A DNA stretch of 64,000 bases from Bog-756 sp963727075. GTDB lineage: Bacteria; Actinomycetota; Acidimicrobiia; Acidimicrobiales; RAAP-2. Shown here piece after piece: positions 47,770 to 55,909 of the stretch. Where the stretch lies: assembly GCA_963727075.1 (NCBI GenBank), contig CAVSET010000006.1:1240001-1304000 (forward strand), written 5' to 3'. A program made the position numbers and the translations under genes. The notes beneath the pieces are model-generated. The model searched no databases. It was not told the origin of the DNA and saw only the letters and a list, made by a program, of their open reading frames with translations. Position 1 is the first letter of the stretch; each line of letters opens with the position of its first letter.

Positions 47770-47934
47770 CAGGGCCGCGGACCTTCGTCGTGGTGTAGCC
47801 GTGACCCATTGCCCATTGTCGGTCCTTGGTGGTCTTGGCCGAGTCCTCGACCCTCTGGTCGGACACGGGCTCGTCGAGTTGCAGGCTGGCCAGCTGACCA
47901 GTTGATCCCAGGGAAAGCAGCAAGACTTGGGCCG

Positions 47935-48459
47935 ATGCCAGGAGTTGAAATCGTGGAACCTGAACCACTCGATCCGGAGGAGATCCTCAACCGGCTGAGA
48001 GACGAGCACAAGGTGTTGGCATGGGCGCCACTCCCCCCGGACGAAGAGCCGGTCTCTGGGGACGAAGTAATCCGCAACCGAGACTCCCTGGAGTACCTCC
48101 ATCACCACTGGACCCTGCCCGATTCGTTCGATCCCTCGGATGCCGGGACGGGCATCCGAGGCAGGCTCGTCGCACTCTTCGGCCGTTTGACCTATCGAGT
48201 GCTCGGGCGTTACATGACCGAAGAGCGCAACCTGCTCGCCCATGTCGTGCAGGTCAACGAGGCTCTCGAACAACGCTGTAACGAACTGAGCTTGCGATGC
48301 GAACAGATCAGCACGAACATCCTCAACCGTCAGGCGGCTGAGGCCGCCAATCAGGCGAAGCTCGCCCTGTGGCTTCACCTTGATGGTTCATCGTTGGCCA
48401 ACCCGGAGGGGTCAGATGGCGAGAGCTTCGAGGCGGGCGACCTGTCCTCACCGGCGTGA
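47935..48459 (+). CDS. hypothetical protein of the polysaccharide cluster
   Basis: 174 residues, acidic, no signal or membrane segment. It contains DPEEILNRLRDEHKVLAWAP, a GRLVALFGRLTYRVLGRYM amphipathic stretch and a coiled-coil-like part (QVNEALEQRCNELSLRCEQI). Similar leader segments are found before methyltransferase or glycosyltransferase genes in surface-glycan clusters, but I recognise no named family. It lies 43 bases before the glycosyltransferase gene and is probably co-transcribed. Confidence 0.65.
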   Translation: MPGVEIVEPEPLDPEEILNRLRDEHKVLAWAPLPPDEEPVSGDEVIRNRDSLEYLHHHWTLPDSFDPSDAGTGIRGRLVALFGRLTYRVLGRYMTEERNLLAHVVQVNEALEQRCNELSLRCEQISTNILNRQAAEAANQAKLALWLHLDGSSLANPEGSDGESFEAGDLSSPA

Positions 48460-48502
48460 ACTCGTCAACCACGATGACACGACCCATGGGAGCCGTGCGG
48501 GC

Positions 48503-49702
48503 ATGACCGGGTCGTCGCGCGCCTCCCCGCCGGTCAACGCTCCGGTGGTGGCAGTGCTGACCACGCGATGGGAAACCAGCACCGAAGAGGGCTGGATCAC
48601 CCGCCAGGTCGCCGGCGCCTTGGCCAACGTCGCAGATGTGCATATCCTCACCACAGGAGGTGTGGCGGGGGCCTGCACGAGCGACAGTGTCTTCGCCGTT
48701 CATCACCTCGGGTTGCCGATCGAGCGATCATCGGAGCTCCGGCGGGACCTTCTCATTGAGGCGCTCTCGCAGACCGGGATGACCGGTCGGCTCTCACCAG
48801 GGCTGCAGGCGCTCGTCGATCGAGGCCTTGTCCGCCCGTGGCAGGACGCATCTCGGCTTCTCGCGACGCTTCGGCCCGACGTCATCCTGATCGCTGGACA
48901 TCAGAACGTCGGGGGACTGGCAGCAGTGGATGAGTTCGATCCCGAGGCTCCGGTGCTGTTGCTCGCTTTGGGATCGAACGCCGACAGCCTGCGGTTTCCC
49001 CGATTCGAGCCCGTGTTCGAGAGGGCCAGCTCGGTACTGGCGGTGACTGAACTCGAGCGCCAGTTGATCGCATCCGGTCAGTCCGACCCAACAAACGTTC
49101 ACCGGATCGGGGCACCGCTCGCCGCCAACACCAGCGCCCTCACCGAGCCCAATCCCTGGGTCGGGTCGACCGCCTATGTCTTGGTTCTGTCCGCCGGCGC
49201 CTCCTACGAGCGCAGCCGGGCCGCCGAGCTCAGCCGACTGGTCAGGGTCCGGTTCCCCGACGAGCACGTCGGTCTCGTCCATACCGATGCGTTCTCCGTC
49301 TGGCATCGGGGTCGCAACAAGTCCGGTTGGCCCATCGAGCGGTCGAGTGACATGGCCAGGCTCCTGGCGTTCGCCCGGATGATGATCGACCTGCGTCCGG
49401 GTCGGCTGTTCGCTCGGCAATCCGTCGAGTCGCTCCTGTACGGAACGCCGATCGTAATTCCCCATGACAGCCGGTCCCGAGAGCATGCCGAACGGGGAAA
49501 GGGTGGCCTGTGGTTCGACGGTCCGGCCGAGCTCACCTGGTGCATCGAGGCCATGCTCGACCCCGTCACCCGCGACGCCTTCGGCGCCCAGGGACGCTCG
49601 TACGCGGAGGAGGAGTACGGTTCGACCAACCGGTTCATCGACCGGGTGATCGCCGCCTGCGGCCTCCCGGCGACCGGGTCGCCCGTCGAGGTGACGGCCT
49701 GA
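48503..49702 (+). CDS. glycosyltransferase, GT-B (GT4-like)
   Basis: 399 residues with two Rossmann-like halves. N-terminal half: VVAVLTTRWETSTEEGWITR, RPDVILIAGHQNVGGLAAVD, LLLALGSNADSLRFP. C-terminal half: VGSTAYVLVLSAGASYERSR, RPGRLFARQSVESLLYGTPI, VIPHDSRSREHAERGKGG, matching the nucleotide-sugar-binding end of GT4 enzymes. It should add a sugar to the cluster's glycan. Start ATG 48503 gives a short disordered lead; an earlier start at 48380 overlaps the previous gene. Confidence 0.8.
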   Translation: MTGSSRASPPVNAPVVAVLTTRWETSTEEGWITRQVAGALANVADVHILTTGGVAGACTSDSVFAVHHLGLPIERSSELRRDLLIEALSQTGMTGRLSPGLQALVDRGLVRPWQDASRLLATLRPDVILIAGHQNVGGLAAVDEFDPEAPVLLLALGSNADSLRFPRFEPVFERASSVLAVTELERQLIASGQSDPTNVHRIGAPLAANTSALTEPNPWVGSTAYVLVLSAGASYERSRAAELSRLVRVRFPDEHVGLVHTDAFSVWHRGRNKSGWPIERSSDMARLLAFARMMIDLRPGRLFARQSVESLLYGTPIVIPHDSRSREHAERGKGGLWFDGPAELTWCIEAMLDPVTRDAFGAQGRSYAEEEYGSTNRFIDRVIAACGLPATGSPVEVTA

Positions 49703-49813
49703 CCCTCGGGGCTGACGGGGCAGATCACCGCGGCGGTTTGCCCCGAGGTCGCCGGCCTGCCGCTCGTGATCCTTGGCTCGTCGGAGAACAGCGAGCTGTC
49801 TCGAACCACCGGC

Positions 49814-50017
49814 TCATCGCTTGCCGTCGGAGTGGCCCGTCGATCTGCTCGGCACCAGGAAGACGAAATAGAGGACAGGGGGCAAGAGCGTGGCCGTGCC
49901 GATCGCGGCCCAACCGTAGGCACTTCGGTGACGGGTCGGGCCTTCGCCGGCCACCGCATCGGGGGCGGCGGGATGCATCTCCATCTTGACCGTCGCGGGC
50001 CCGGCCGGATCATTCAT
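49814..50017 (-). pseudogene. possible N-terminal remnant of a polysaccharide membrane protein
   Basis: 67 residues. A charged lead is followed by one membrane span (YGWAAIGTATLLPPVLYFVF) and then an abrupt end, SRSTGHSDGKR. The layout, with an Ala/Pro-rich lead then a span ending LYFVFLV, resembles the N-terminus of the polytopic protein at 41212-42729 (ending LYLVFVA). It lies in the 485-base gap 49703-50187, otherwise without a gene. It may be a decayed copy or chance. Confidence 0.3.
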
Positions 50018-50187
50018 CGCCGCAGCCGACGGGGCGTCCGGCCACCGCGCAAACGCAGCCACTGCCGGCGGGCGACGTCCAGGCACGCTGGGGCCCACTG
50101 ACGAGTCGCACCGGATCGAGCCGCCCCTGCCGTCCGGCAACGGGCCGCCGCGATGGACAAGGGCCGCCGATGCCGATCGGGCCGGTA

Positions 50188-51213
50188 CTAGATCGTGCCC
50201 TCGGCGATCGCCTTCTCGATCCAGGGCACCACCTCGTGAAGGATCTTCTCCAGACCGGTGGTGGCCTCGAAGCCCAGGACCCGCTTGGCCTTCTCGACCG
50301 CGGGCACCCGCCGGTTGACGTCGTGCTCGAACGGAGGATCGGAGACCCAGTTGAGGGGAACGCCGGGGCCCTTGACCGTGCTCCAGATGGCCTGGGCCAG
50401 TTCGAGGACCGTGGTCGACTGGGCCGTCGACAGGTTGAAGTCCTCGTTGAGGGCGTCGGGATGTTCCATGGCGGTCACGATCCCCTCGGCCAGATCGGCA
50501 CCGTAGGTGTAGTGGCGCACCTGGGTGCCGTCACCCAGGATGTGCAGAGGGTCCTGTCCCTTCAGCACCTTCTGCACCAAGTCGGGAACGACATGGCTCA
50601 TGGCCAGGCTCACGTTCCCGCTGAGGATCTCGACATCTCCGAGGGCCCGGCGCTCGCCGATGCCGACACAGTTGAATGGTCGCACGATGGTATAGGGCAG
50701 CTGATACTGGTCGAAGGCGGCCCGGGCGAAATACTCGACGGCCAGCTTCTGGAAGCCGTAGGACGACACCGGCGGGGGGATCTCATGCTCTTGGCCCTCA
50801 TAGGACGGCCACGAGTCGGCCGACTCGAAGACCATCGATGAGCTGAGATATGTCACCTTCTGCAACGTGCCCTTCTCGTGCGCCTTGATGGCGGCGTCAC
50901 ACGACGAAGCGATGATCCGTTCGTTGGCAGCCAGGAGGTCGTAAGCGTAGGTGTGGAAATAGGAGATGCCACCGATGAGGGCCGCCCCGGCGATGAAGTG
51001 GTCGCACCCGGCGAGCTCGGCGGCGAGGAGATCGACGTCCCGCGGATCGGCCTCGACGAAACGGTAGCGCTCGTTGTCGTCATAGGAACGCTTGACTGGC
51101 CCGTACTTCGAGTAGTTGTCGACGCCCACCACGCTGTGGCCCCGGTCCAAGAGCTCCTTTACCACGTAACCACCGATGAACCCAGCGGATCCTGTCACGA
51201 GAACGGCGGTCAT
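50188..51213 (-). CDS. NAD-dependent sugar-nucleotide epimerase
   Basis: 341 residues, extended SDR. LVTGSAGFIGGYVVKELLDRG binds NAD. SSSMVFESADSWPSYEGQ and SSYGFQKLAVEYFARA hold the catalytic Ser and YxxxK. VRPFNCVGIGERRA lies at the substrate edge. It acts on a UDP- or GDP-sugar, as in GDP-mannose 3,5-epimerase and UDP-glucose 4-epimerase relatives. Its ATG overlaps the stop of the GT2 gene (ATGA) with AAGGAA in front. With the GT2 and the dehydrogenase it forms a tightly coupled three-gene precursor operon. Confidence 0.92.
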   Translation of the reverse strand: MTAVLVTGSAGFIGGYVVKELLDRGHSVVGVDNYSKYGPVKRSYDDNERYRFVEADPRDVDLLAAELAGCDHFIAGAALIGGISYFHTYAYDLLAANERIIASSCDAAIKAHEKGTLQKVTYLSSSMVFESADSWPSYEGQEHEIPPPVSSYGFQKLAVEYFARAAFDQYQLPYTIVRPFNCVGIGERRALGDVEILSGNVSLAMSHVVPDLVQKVLKGQDPLHILGDGTQVRHYTYGADLAEGIVTAMEHPDALNEDFNLSTAQSTTVLELAQAIWSTVKGPGVPLNWVSDPPFEHDVNRRVPAVEKAKRVLGFEATTGLEKILHEVVPWIEKAIAEGTI

Positions 51214-51956
51214 TGCTTTCCTTTCGGGCAAGTTTCAGCATGGATCTGCTCAATCGTCAGTCGAGGACCGAAGGCGAATCGCCACCAGCGCAGGTAGTGC
51301 GGAAGCCAGCTCACGACCTTGAAGTTCGACACGCCGTGATTGCGTTCCAGCCAGATGGTAGGCAGCTCCGCCACCGGCAGCCGGGCCCGGCGGGCCTTTG
51401 CCACCAGCTCGATGCCGATCTCGAAACCTGAGGACGAGGCAATCCCGACCTGTCGAACGAAGTCCACGTCGTAGGCCTTGAACGAGTTGGTGGCGTCTCT
51501 CGTCCCGACCCGGGCCAGCAACCAGAGCGAAAGCCCAGCCAGACGCGACATCATCCCCTTGATGAACGGTCCACCCACTTGCTGTCCGCCCCTCGAGTAC
51601 CTCGATGCAGCCGCGACGACGACGCCCCGTTCCACCAATCGCACCAGCTGGTCGATCTGCTGCGGGTCGTCGCATCCGTCGGCCATGGTGACCACCACCA
51701 CATCGGCCACCGCCCGATCGATCCCGTACCGGATGGCCGGGGCGGGCCCCGGTTCCACATCATTGACCACCGCCCTGATCTGGGGGTTCTTCGCGGCGTA
51801 CTTCTCCACATAGGGAACGGTCGAGTCCTCGGGTGTATCCACCACAACGACGATCTCCGACGGGAGCTGGACAGCCTCCACCAGCCGGCTGAGCACATCC
51901 TCGATGTTCGAGCCCTCGTCGTAGGCGGGAATCACCACCGACACGCGGGGCTTCAC
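51210..51956 (-). CDS. family 2 glycosyltransferase (polyprenyl-phosphate mannosyl/glucosyl type)
   Basis: 248 residues, a single GT2 domain: VSVVIPAYDEGSNIEDVLSR, VVVVDTPEDSTVPYV, VVTMADGCDDPQQI (the DxD position reads DGCDD), ATNSFKAYDVDFV and a C-terminal ERNHGVSNFKVVSWLPHYLR. It resembles dolichol-phosphate mannose synthases without membrane anchors. Its GTG overlaps the stop of the dehydrogenase gene and its own stop overlaps the epimerase start, so the three proteins are made together. Confidence 0.9.
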   Translation of the reverse strand: MKPRVSVVIPAYDEGSNIEDVLSRLVEAVQLPSEIVVVVDTPEDSTVPYVEKYAAKNPQIRAVVNDVEPGPAPAIRYGIDRAVADVVVVTMADGCDDPQQIDQLVRLVERGVVVAAASRYSRGGQQVGGPFIKGMMSRLAGLSLWLLARVGTRDATNSFKAYDVDFVRQVGIASSSGFEIGIELVAKARRARLPVAELPTIWLERNHGVSNFKVVSWLPHYLRWWRFAFGPRLTIEQIHAETCPKGKQ

Positions 51957-53182
51957 ACCACCACCCCGTCACCACGAAGGTTCCAGATGTCCACCACCGG
52001 CTGGCGAACGGCGATATCGGCGTAGTCGGCATGCGGGGCGCCGATCACGACGATGTCCGACCTCTCGAGCACCTGCTCGAGCGGAGAGAGGCTGTCGTCC
52101 ACGGTTACGAAGGGGTCGGTTGTAAGGACTTCCTTGGCGCGGACCTTGAGCACTCGTTTCAGCTTGTACGAGAGACTGGAACGGTTGTCGTCGGACCCGC
52201 CTTTGAACGCCATCCCGAGTATCCCGACCGTCGACGTGTCGAGCTCGAAACGGGCCGCCATCCGGGACACCAGATAGAGGGGCAGCCCCTCGTTGATCTG
52301 CATACTGGCCTGCCCGAGTGCGAAGTTGTTGTTGTTGAACGCGGCGAGCTGCATCGTGTCCTTCAGCAGACAAGGCCCCGCCGCAAAGCCGGGGCCCGGG
52401 AGGTCGGCCGCCCGGGGGTAGTCCTCCACCACGGCTCGGCGGATGCGCTCGTAGTCGAGCCCGTAGTCATTGGCCATCATGTACAACTGGTTGGCGGCCG
52501 CGAACTTGATGTAGCGGTAGGAATTGGTAAACAGCTTGGCCAGTTCGGCTTCCTCGGGCTCCACTCGGACGATCGTCTCGGTCAGGTGGCCGAAGAGCCC
52601 AGCGGCCCTCCGATAGGCAGATTCGGTGCGGCCCGCCACGATCTGGGGAAGGGACCGCAATTCCTCCATGGCCTTGCCTTCGGCGATCCGCTCTGGGCAG
52701 AAGGCGACGTCGATGGACTTGCCGAGCCGATCGATCAACCGCTCGACCATGCGGGTCACACCGGGGAACACGGTCGAACGCAGGACCAGCACCTGGCCGT
52801 CCACCAACTGGTCGCCGACCGTTTCGAGCGCGGTCACCACCGCTTGGGGATCGGGGTTCAGGTGCTCGTCGACCGGTGTGCCGACCACCACCACCAGGTA
52901 TTCGCTCGACCCGACGGTGGACGGATCCGACGATGCGGTCAGGGTGCCGTTGGCCAGCGTTGCCGTCAGCACCCCGGGCGCGCCCGGCTCGAGATGGGGC
53001 ATCTTGCCCGATCGGACCTTGTCGACCGCGGCCAGATTCGTGTCGTACAGGGTGACCCGCAGGCCGGAGTCGGCCAAGGCCAAGCCGAGGGGTAACCCGA
53101 CGTGGCCGCAGCCACCTAGGACCGTAACGTCACTTTTCCACAGTACCGCCACGGCGGAAAGGCTAGCCAAGCTCGCGCCCAT
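51953..53182 (-). CDS. nucleotide-sugar dehydrogenase, WecC-like
   Basis: About 409 residues. NAD loop VTVLGGCGHVGLPLGLALAD; VVVGTPVDEHLNPDPQAV; AFCPERIAEGKAMEELRSLP, the pattern of UDP-N-acetylmannosamine dehydrogenases; catalytic cysteine in GPGFAAGPCLLKDTMQLA; and LGMAFKGGSDDNRSSLSYKL. It oxidises a UDP-sugar to the uronic acid, so the glycan probably contains an acidic sugar. First gene of the three-gene operon. Start at the ATG 53182; a GTG at 53155 or the upstream GTG region is possible because the conserved part begins only near SDVTVLGG. Confidence 0.92.
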   Translation of the reverse strand: MGASLASLSAVAVLWKSDVTVLGGCGHVGLPLGLALADSGLRVTLYDTNLAAVDKVRSGKMPHLEPGAPGVLTATLANGTLTASSDPSTVGSSEYLVVVVGTPVDEHLNPDPQAVVTALETVGDQLVDGQVLVLRSTVFPGVTRMVERLIDRLGKSIDVAFCPERIAEGKAMEELRSLPQIVAGRTESAYRRAAGLFGHLTETIVRVEPEEAELAKLFTNSYRYIKFAAANQLYMMANDYGLDYERIRRAVVEDYPRAADLPGPGFAAGPCLLKDTMQLAAFNNNNFALGQASMQINEGLPLYLVSRMAARFELDTSTVGILGMAFKGGSDDNRSSLSYKLKRVLKVRAKEVLTTDPFVTVDDSLSPLEQVLERSDIVVIGAPHADYADIAVRQPVVDIWNLRGDGVVV

Positions 53183-53319
53183 GGGAAAACACCTGGCCGA
53201 CGCCACGACGGCTCTGTCGATCTGAAATGAGATAATCATCGCCCGGGGCGACATCCGATGGTCCCCCCGGCCGGTGCGGCGAGCTCAGCCTCGATCCCCG
53301 CGGCCGGACTGGCCCGTTG

Positions 53320-54252
53320 TCACGACCGAGCGAGCAGGTCGGCCACCAACCCATCGAGGATGTCGGCCTCCGACACCAGGCACCGGTCGAAACCGAACCG
53401 GCGCATGACCACGGCCAGGATCATGGCGCCGGCCACGATCACGTCCTCACGGCCGGAGACCATACCGGTCCGACCCAGCCGGGCCCGGTGGTCCTCTCGG
53501 GCCAGGGTGCGGTACCAGTGCTCGACCTCGTGGGCCGACAGCTCGGCATGGTGGATCCGGTCAGCTCGATAGGTCTCGAGCCCCAGGTTGAGCGAGGCGA
53601 GAGTGGTCACCGTGCCGGCCAGTCCGACCAGCCGGTGCGTCCGGAGGAACTCCGGGTGCTGGGCGACCGCAAGGTCCAACGCGGCGCCGATCGCCGCCTC
53701 GGCCTCGCCCAGCCCGGTCGGGGATGGTGGATCCGAAGGCAGGTAGCGCTCCGTCAACCGCACGCACCCGATCTGAAGCGATACCACCGCCAGTCCGGGG
53801 TCATTCGGCCCGGACCCGCTGACCAGCTCGGTCGAGCCACCACCGATGTCGAGGACGAAGAAGGGACCCTCTCCAGGGTCGAGCTCGGCGACCGCCCCGG
53901 CGAGCGACAGTCGGCCCTCCTCGTCCCCCTCCAGGACCTCCGGCTCGAAGCCGGTGATCCGGCCGGCGGGCTCGAGGAACTCGCCGCCGTTCGACGCGTC
54001 GCGGACCGCCGAGGTGGCCACCAACCGTCCTCGGACCACCCCGAGGCGGTCCATGACCCGCCGGAACTCCGACAGCACGGTGCTGCAGCGCTCGACGGCG
54101 TCGGGGGCGAGCTTGCCGGTTGCGTCCACGCCCTCACCGAGCCGGGTGATCCGCATGAGCCGGTCGAGCGGCTGTCCGTCACGGCCGGCGACGAGCAGCC
54201 GGGTGGAATTGGTCCCGCAGTCGATGGCGGCGACAGGACCGGCCGGCTCCAT
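53320..54252 (-). CDS. Ppx/GppA-family exopolyphosphatase
   Basis: 310 residues of the ASKHA fold. AAIDCGTNSTRLLVA (phosphate loop 1), VATSAVRDASNGGEF, FFVLDIGGGSTELV (loop 2) and VGLAGTVTTLASL. The short form lacks the HD extension of long GppA/Ppx proteins, as is usual for actinobacterial paralogs. It degrades polyphosphate or (p)ppGpp-type substrates, thereby linking to the stringent response. It belongs to the conserved block with DUF501, ftsB and eno; a 15-bp tandem array separates it from DUF501. Confidence 0.93.
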   Translation of the reverse strand: MEPAGPVAAIDCGTNSTRLLVAGRDGQPLDRLMRITRLGEGVDATGKLAPDAVERCSTVLSEFRRVMDRLGVVRGRLVATSAVRDASNGGEFLEPAGRITGFEPEVLEGDEEGRLSLAGAVAELDPGEGPFFVLDIGGGSTELVSGSGPNDPGLAVVSLQIGCVRLTERYLPSDPPSPTGLGEAEAAIGAALDLAVAQHPEFLRTHRLVGLAGTVTTLASLNLGLETYRADRIHHAELSAHEVEHWYRTLAREDHRARLGRTGMVSGREDVIVAGAMILAVVMRRFGFDRCLVSEADILDGLVADLLARS

Positions 54253-54300
54253 GGTCCCTTGCTACCACGGCCGCCCCGGAGCAGACCAGGTCGACAGGTG

Positions 54301-54405
54301 GCGGTCTCTACTGTCTCGGTCTCTGCGGTTTCGGTCTCTGCGGTCTCGGTCTCTACTGTCTCGGTCTCTACGGTTTCGGTCTCTGCGGTTTCGGTCTCTG
54401 CGGTC
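54301..54405. repeat. 15-bp tandem array, seven copies
   Basis: TCGGTCTCTGCGGTT and its one- to three-base variants repeat seven times without interruption between the DUF501 and ppx genes. An open antisense frame across it would encode Thr-Glu repeats, but no gene is supported. Confidence 0.9.
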
Positions 54406-54438
54406 TCGGTCTGTCGGTGGTGGTCTCGCTGGTGCCGC

Positions 54439-54936
54439 TCAATCGCGTTGCGCATCATCAGAGGGTCTGAGACCGATGCGGTGCGCAGTCCACTCCCCGA
54501 TCGGATCGTCTGCTCCGGTGAGCCACCAGGCCAGGTGGGCGTGAAGGCATTTGACCCCCTGCCTCGTCCCACCCACACCCCCGCCGGGAACCGGGCCCGG
54601 GTGGTCCGGCCCGATGAGCGCGTCACGTTCGCGCGCATAGCGGGCGTGGGCTTCGGCCACCCGATCGGCCGGCACCTCCGCTTCCGCCTGCCGGACGCCA
54701 CCGGCCGATTCGAGACGGCTGACCGCCTCCCGCAGGCCGGGGTCGACCAGCCAGTAGCGGGTTGGCATGGGGGTACCGTCGAACAGGAACGGGGCATTCT
54801 CGATGACCGCGGGAGTGCCGTCGCCGGCTCGGACGACGACGCTGAACTCGCCGGCCGGTAGCCGGCCGAGGAGTCGGGAGACGGCTTCGAGATCGGCGGT
54901 GGAAACAGGTGGTAGCTGTCCGGCCCCCGGCCCCAC
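54439..54936 (-). CDS. DUF501 family protein
   Basis: 165 residues from a GTG one base after the ftsB stop. Typical content: FSVVVRAGDGTPAVIENAPF, GTPMPTRYWLVDPGLREAVS, RLESAGGVRQAEA and QGVKCLHAHLAWWLTGADDP ending near GEWTAHRIGL. DUF501 proteins are small, of unknown function, and almost always sit between ftsB (divIC) and ppx in actinobacteria, as here. Translationally close-coupled to ftsB. Confidence 0.92.
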   Translation of the reverse strand: MGPGAGQLPPVSTADLEAVSRLLGRLPAGEFSVVVRAGDGTPAVIENAPFLFDGTPMPTRYWLVDPGLREAVSRLESAGGVRQAEAEVPADRVAEAHARYARERDALIGPDHPGPVPGGGVGGTRQGVKCLHAHLAWWLTGADDPIGEWTAHRIGLRPSDDAQRD

Positions 54937-54937
54937 G

Positions 54938-55909
54938 TCAATTCCAGAATTCGAGTGAGTTGCCCACCCGGGACCAGAAGGTGGTGGGGCCCGGTGGACG
55001 GCCGGATCCCGTGGATGACGGGCTGGAGCTTCCCGCCTTCGGTGCGGAGGCACCGCCACCGCCGGACCCCGCTGCATTCGAGAGGTTCGGGTCGGGCGAC
55101 AGGTTCGGGGCGTTGGCCGGTGCCACCAACGGTTGGTTGCCCGGATCACCGCTCGTCGGCGCGCCTGGCGTGGTCGTCGCGGAGTGGCCTCCCGGAGGGA
55201 GCACGTTGTAGAGGGTCTGGCCGGGCGACACCAACTGGTAGTCGGCCCGGGCCAAGCGCTGGATGTCGGCCTTGGAGTTCAGCTGGCGTTGCTGCTCGGC
55301 GAGAGCCCGGTTGGTGCGGCGGAGCTCACTCAACTGGGCGGCGGCGGCCGAGAGCTGGCGATGCTGCGAGAGCAGGCCGGCCAACGGAAAGCTGGTGGCC
55401 AACACGGCGACGGCAAACACCGCGGCAACGGCAACCGGGACCCGGTGCCGTCGGGCGGACGGCGATAGGTGACCACGACCCTCGGTCGGACGCGATGAGG
55501 ACGGAGTGGACGTGGGGGTCTGGCGACGTGAGTCAAGAGCCGGCCGCCGTGCCGCTCGGCCGGTGAGTCTCAGCCTGGACGCCGGCGACTTCGCCGTCGC
55601 CGACTTGCCGGCATTCGACCCCTGGGAAGCCTTGGGTGGCGCCGTCAACCGCACCGCCTTCGGCGCCTTCGCCTTGGTTGCCTTGGTTGCCTTGGCTGCC
55701 TTGGCTGCCTTGGAGGATCGGCTCGATGCCGCTGGCGTCACCGACTTCGACCGCCGCGACGACGGAGCGATCCTCGAGGTCTTGGGCTTGGTCACCGGCC
55801 CGGGCGGTCCCGCCGAGATGGTCCCTCCGGCCGGATTCGAGGACCGGGGAGACCGGGCGGCGCTGCTGCGGTTGCGGCCCTTCGAGTGGGCGTGGGGGCT
55901 CCGGCTCAC
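54938..55909 (-). CDS. FtsB/DivIC-type septum formation initiator, long disordered tails
   Basis: 323 residues, much longer than the usual 100-230. Residues 1-155 are a Lys/Ala/Ser-rich cytoplasmic tail including AKAAKATKATKAKAPKA, encoded by a 9-bp DNA repeat. One membrane span follows (VPVAVAAVFAVAVLATSFPL, about 157-180), then a leucine-zipper coiled coil (LSQHRQLSAAAAQLSELRRT) and the DivIC end ADIQRLARADYQLVSPGQ. Residues 245-323 are Pro/Ser/Gly-rich. It belongs to the divisome FtsQLB complex. Its GTG overlaps the eno stop (GTGA). Confidence 0.9.
   Translation of the reverse strand: MSRSPHAHSKGRNRSSAARSPRSSNPAGGTISAGPPGPVTKPKTSRIAPSSRRSKSVTPAASSRSSKAAKAAKATKATKAKAPKAVRLTAPPKASQGSNAGKSATAKSPASRLRLTGRAARRPALDSRRQTPTSTPSSSRPTEGRGHLSPSARRHRVPVAVAAVFAVAVLATSFPLAGLLSQHRQLSAAAAQLSELRRTNRALAEQQRQLNSKADIQRLARADYQLVSPGQTLYNVLPPGGHSATTTPGAPTSGDPGNQPLVAPANAPNLSPDPNLSNAAGSGGGGASAPKAGSSSPSSTGSGRPPGPTTFWSRVGNSLEFWN

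Noticed and set aside
53754..54941. Minus-strand frame with Thr-Glu repeats over the 15-bp array
   Set aside because: It overlaps real DUF501 and Ppx in other frames; the repeat peptide is only a consequence of the 15-bp array.
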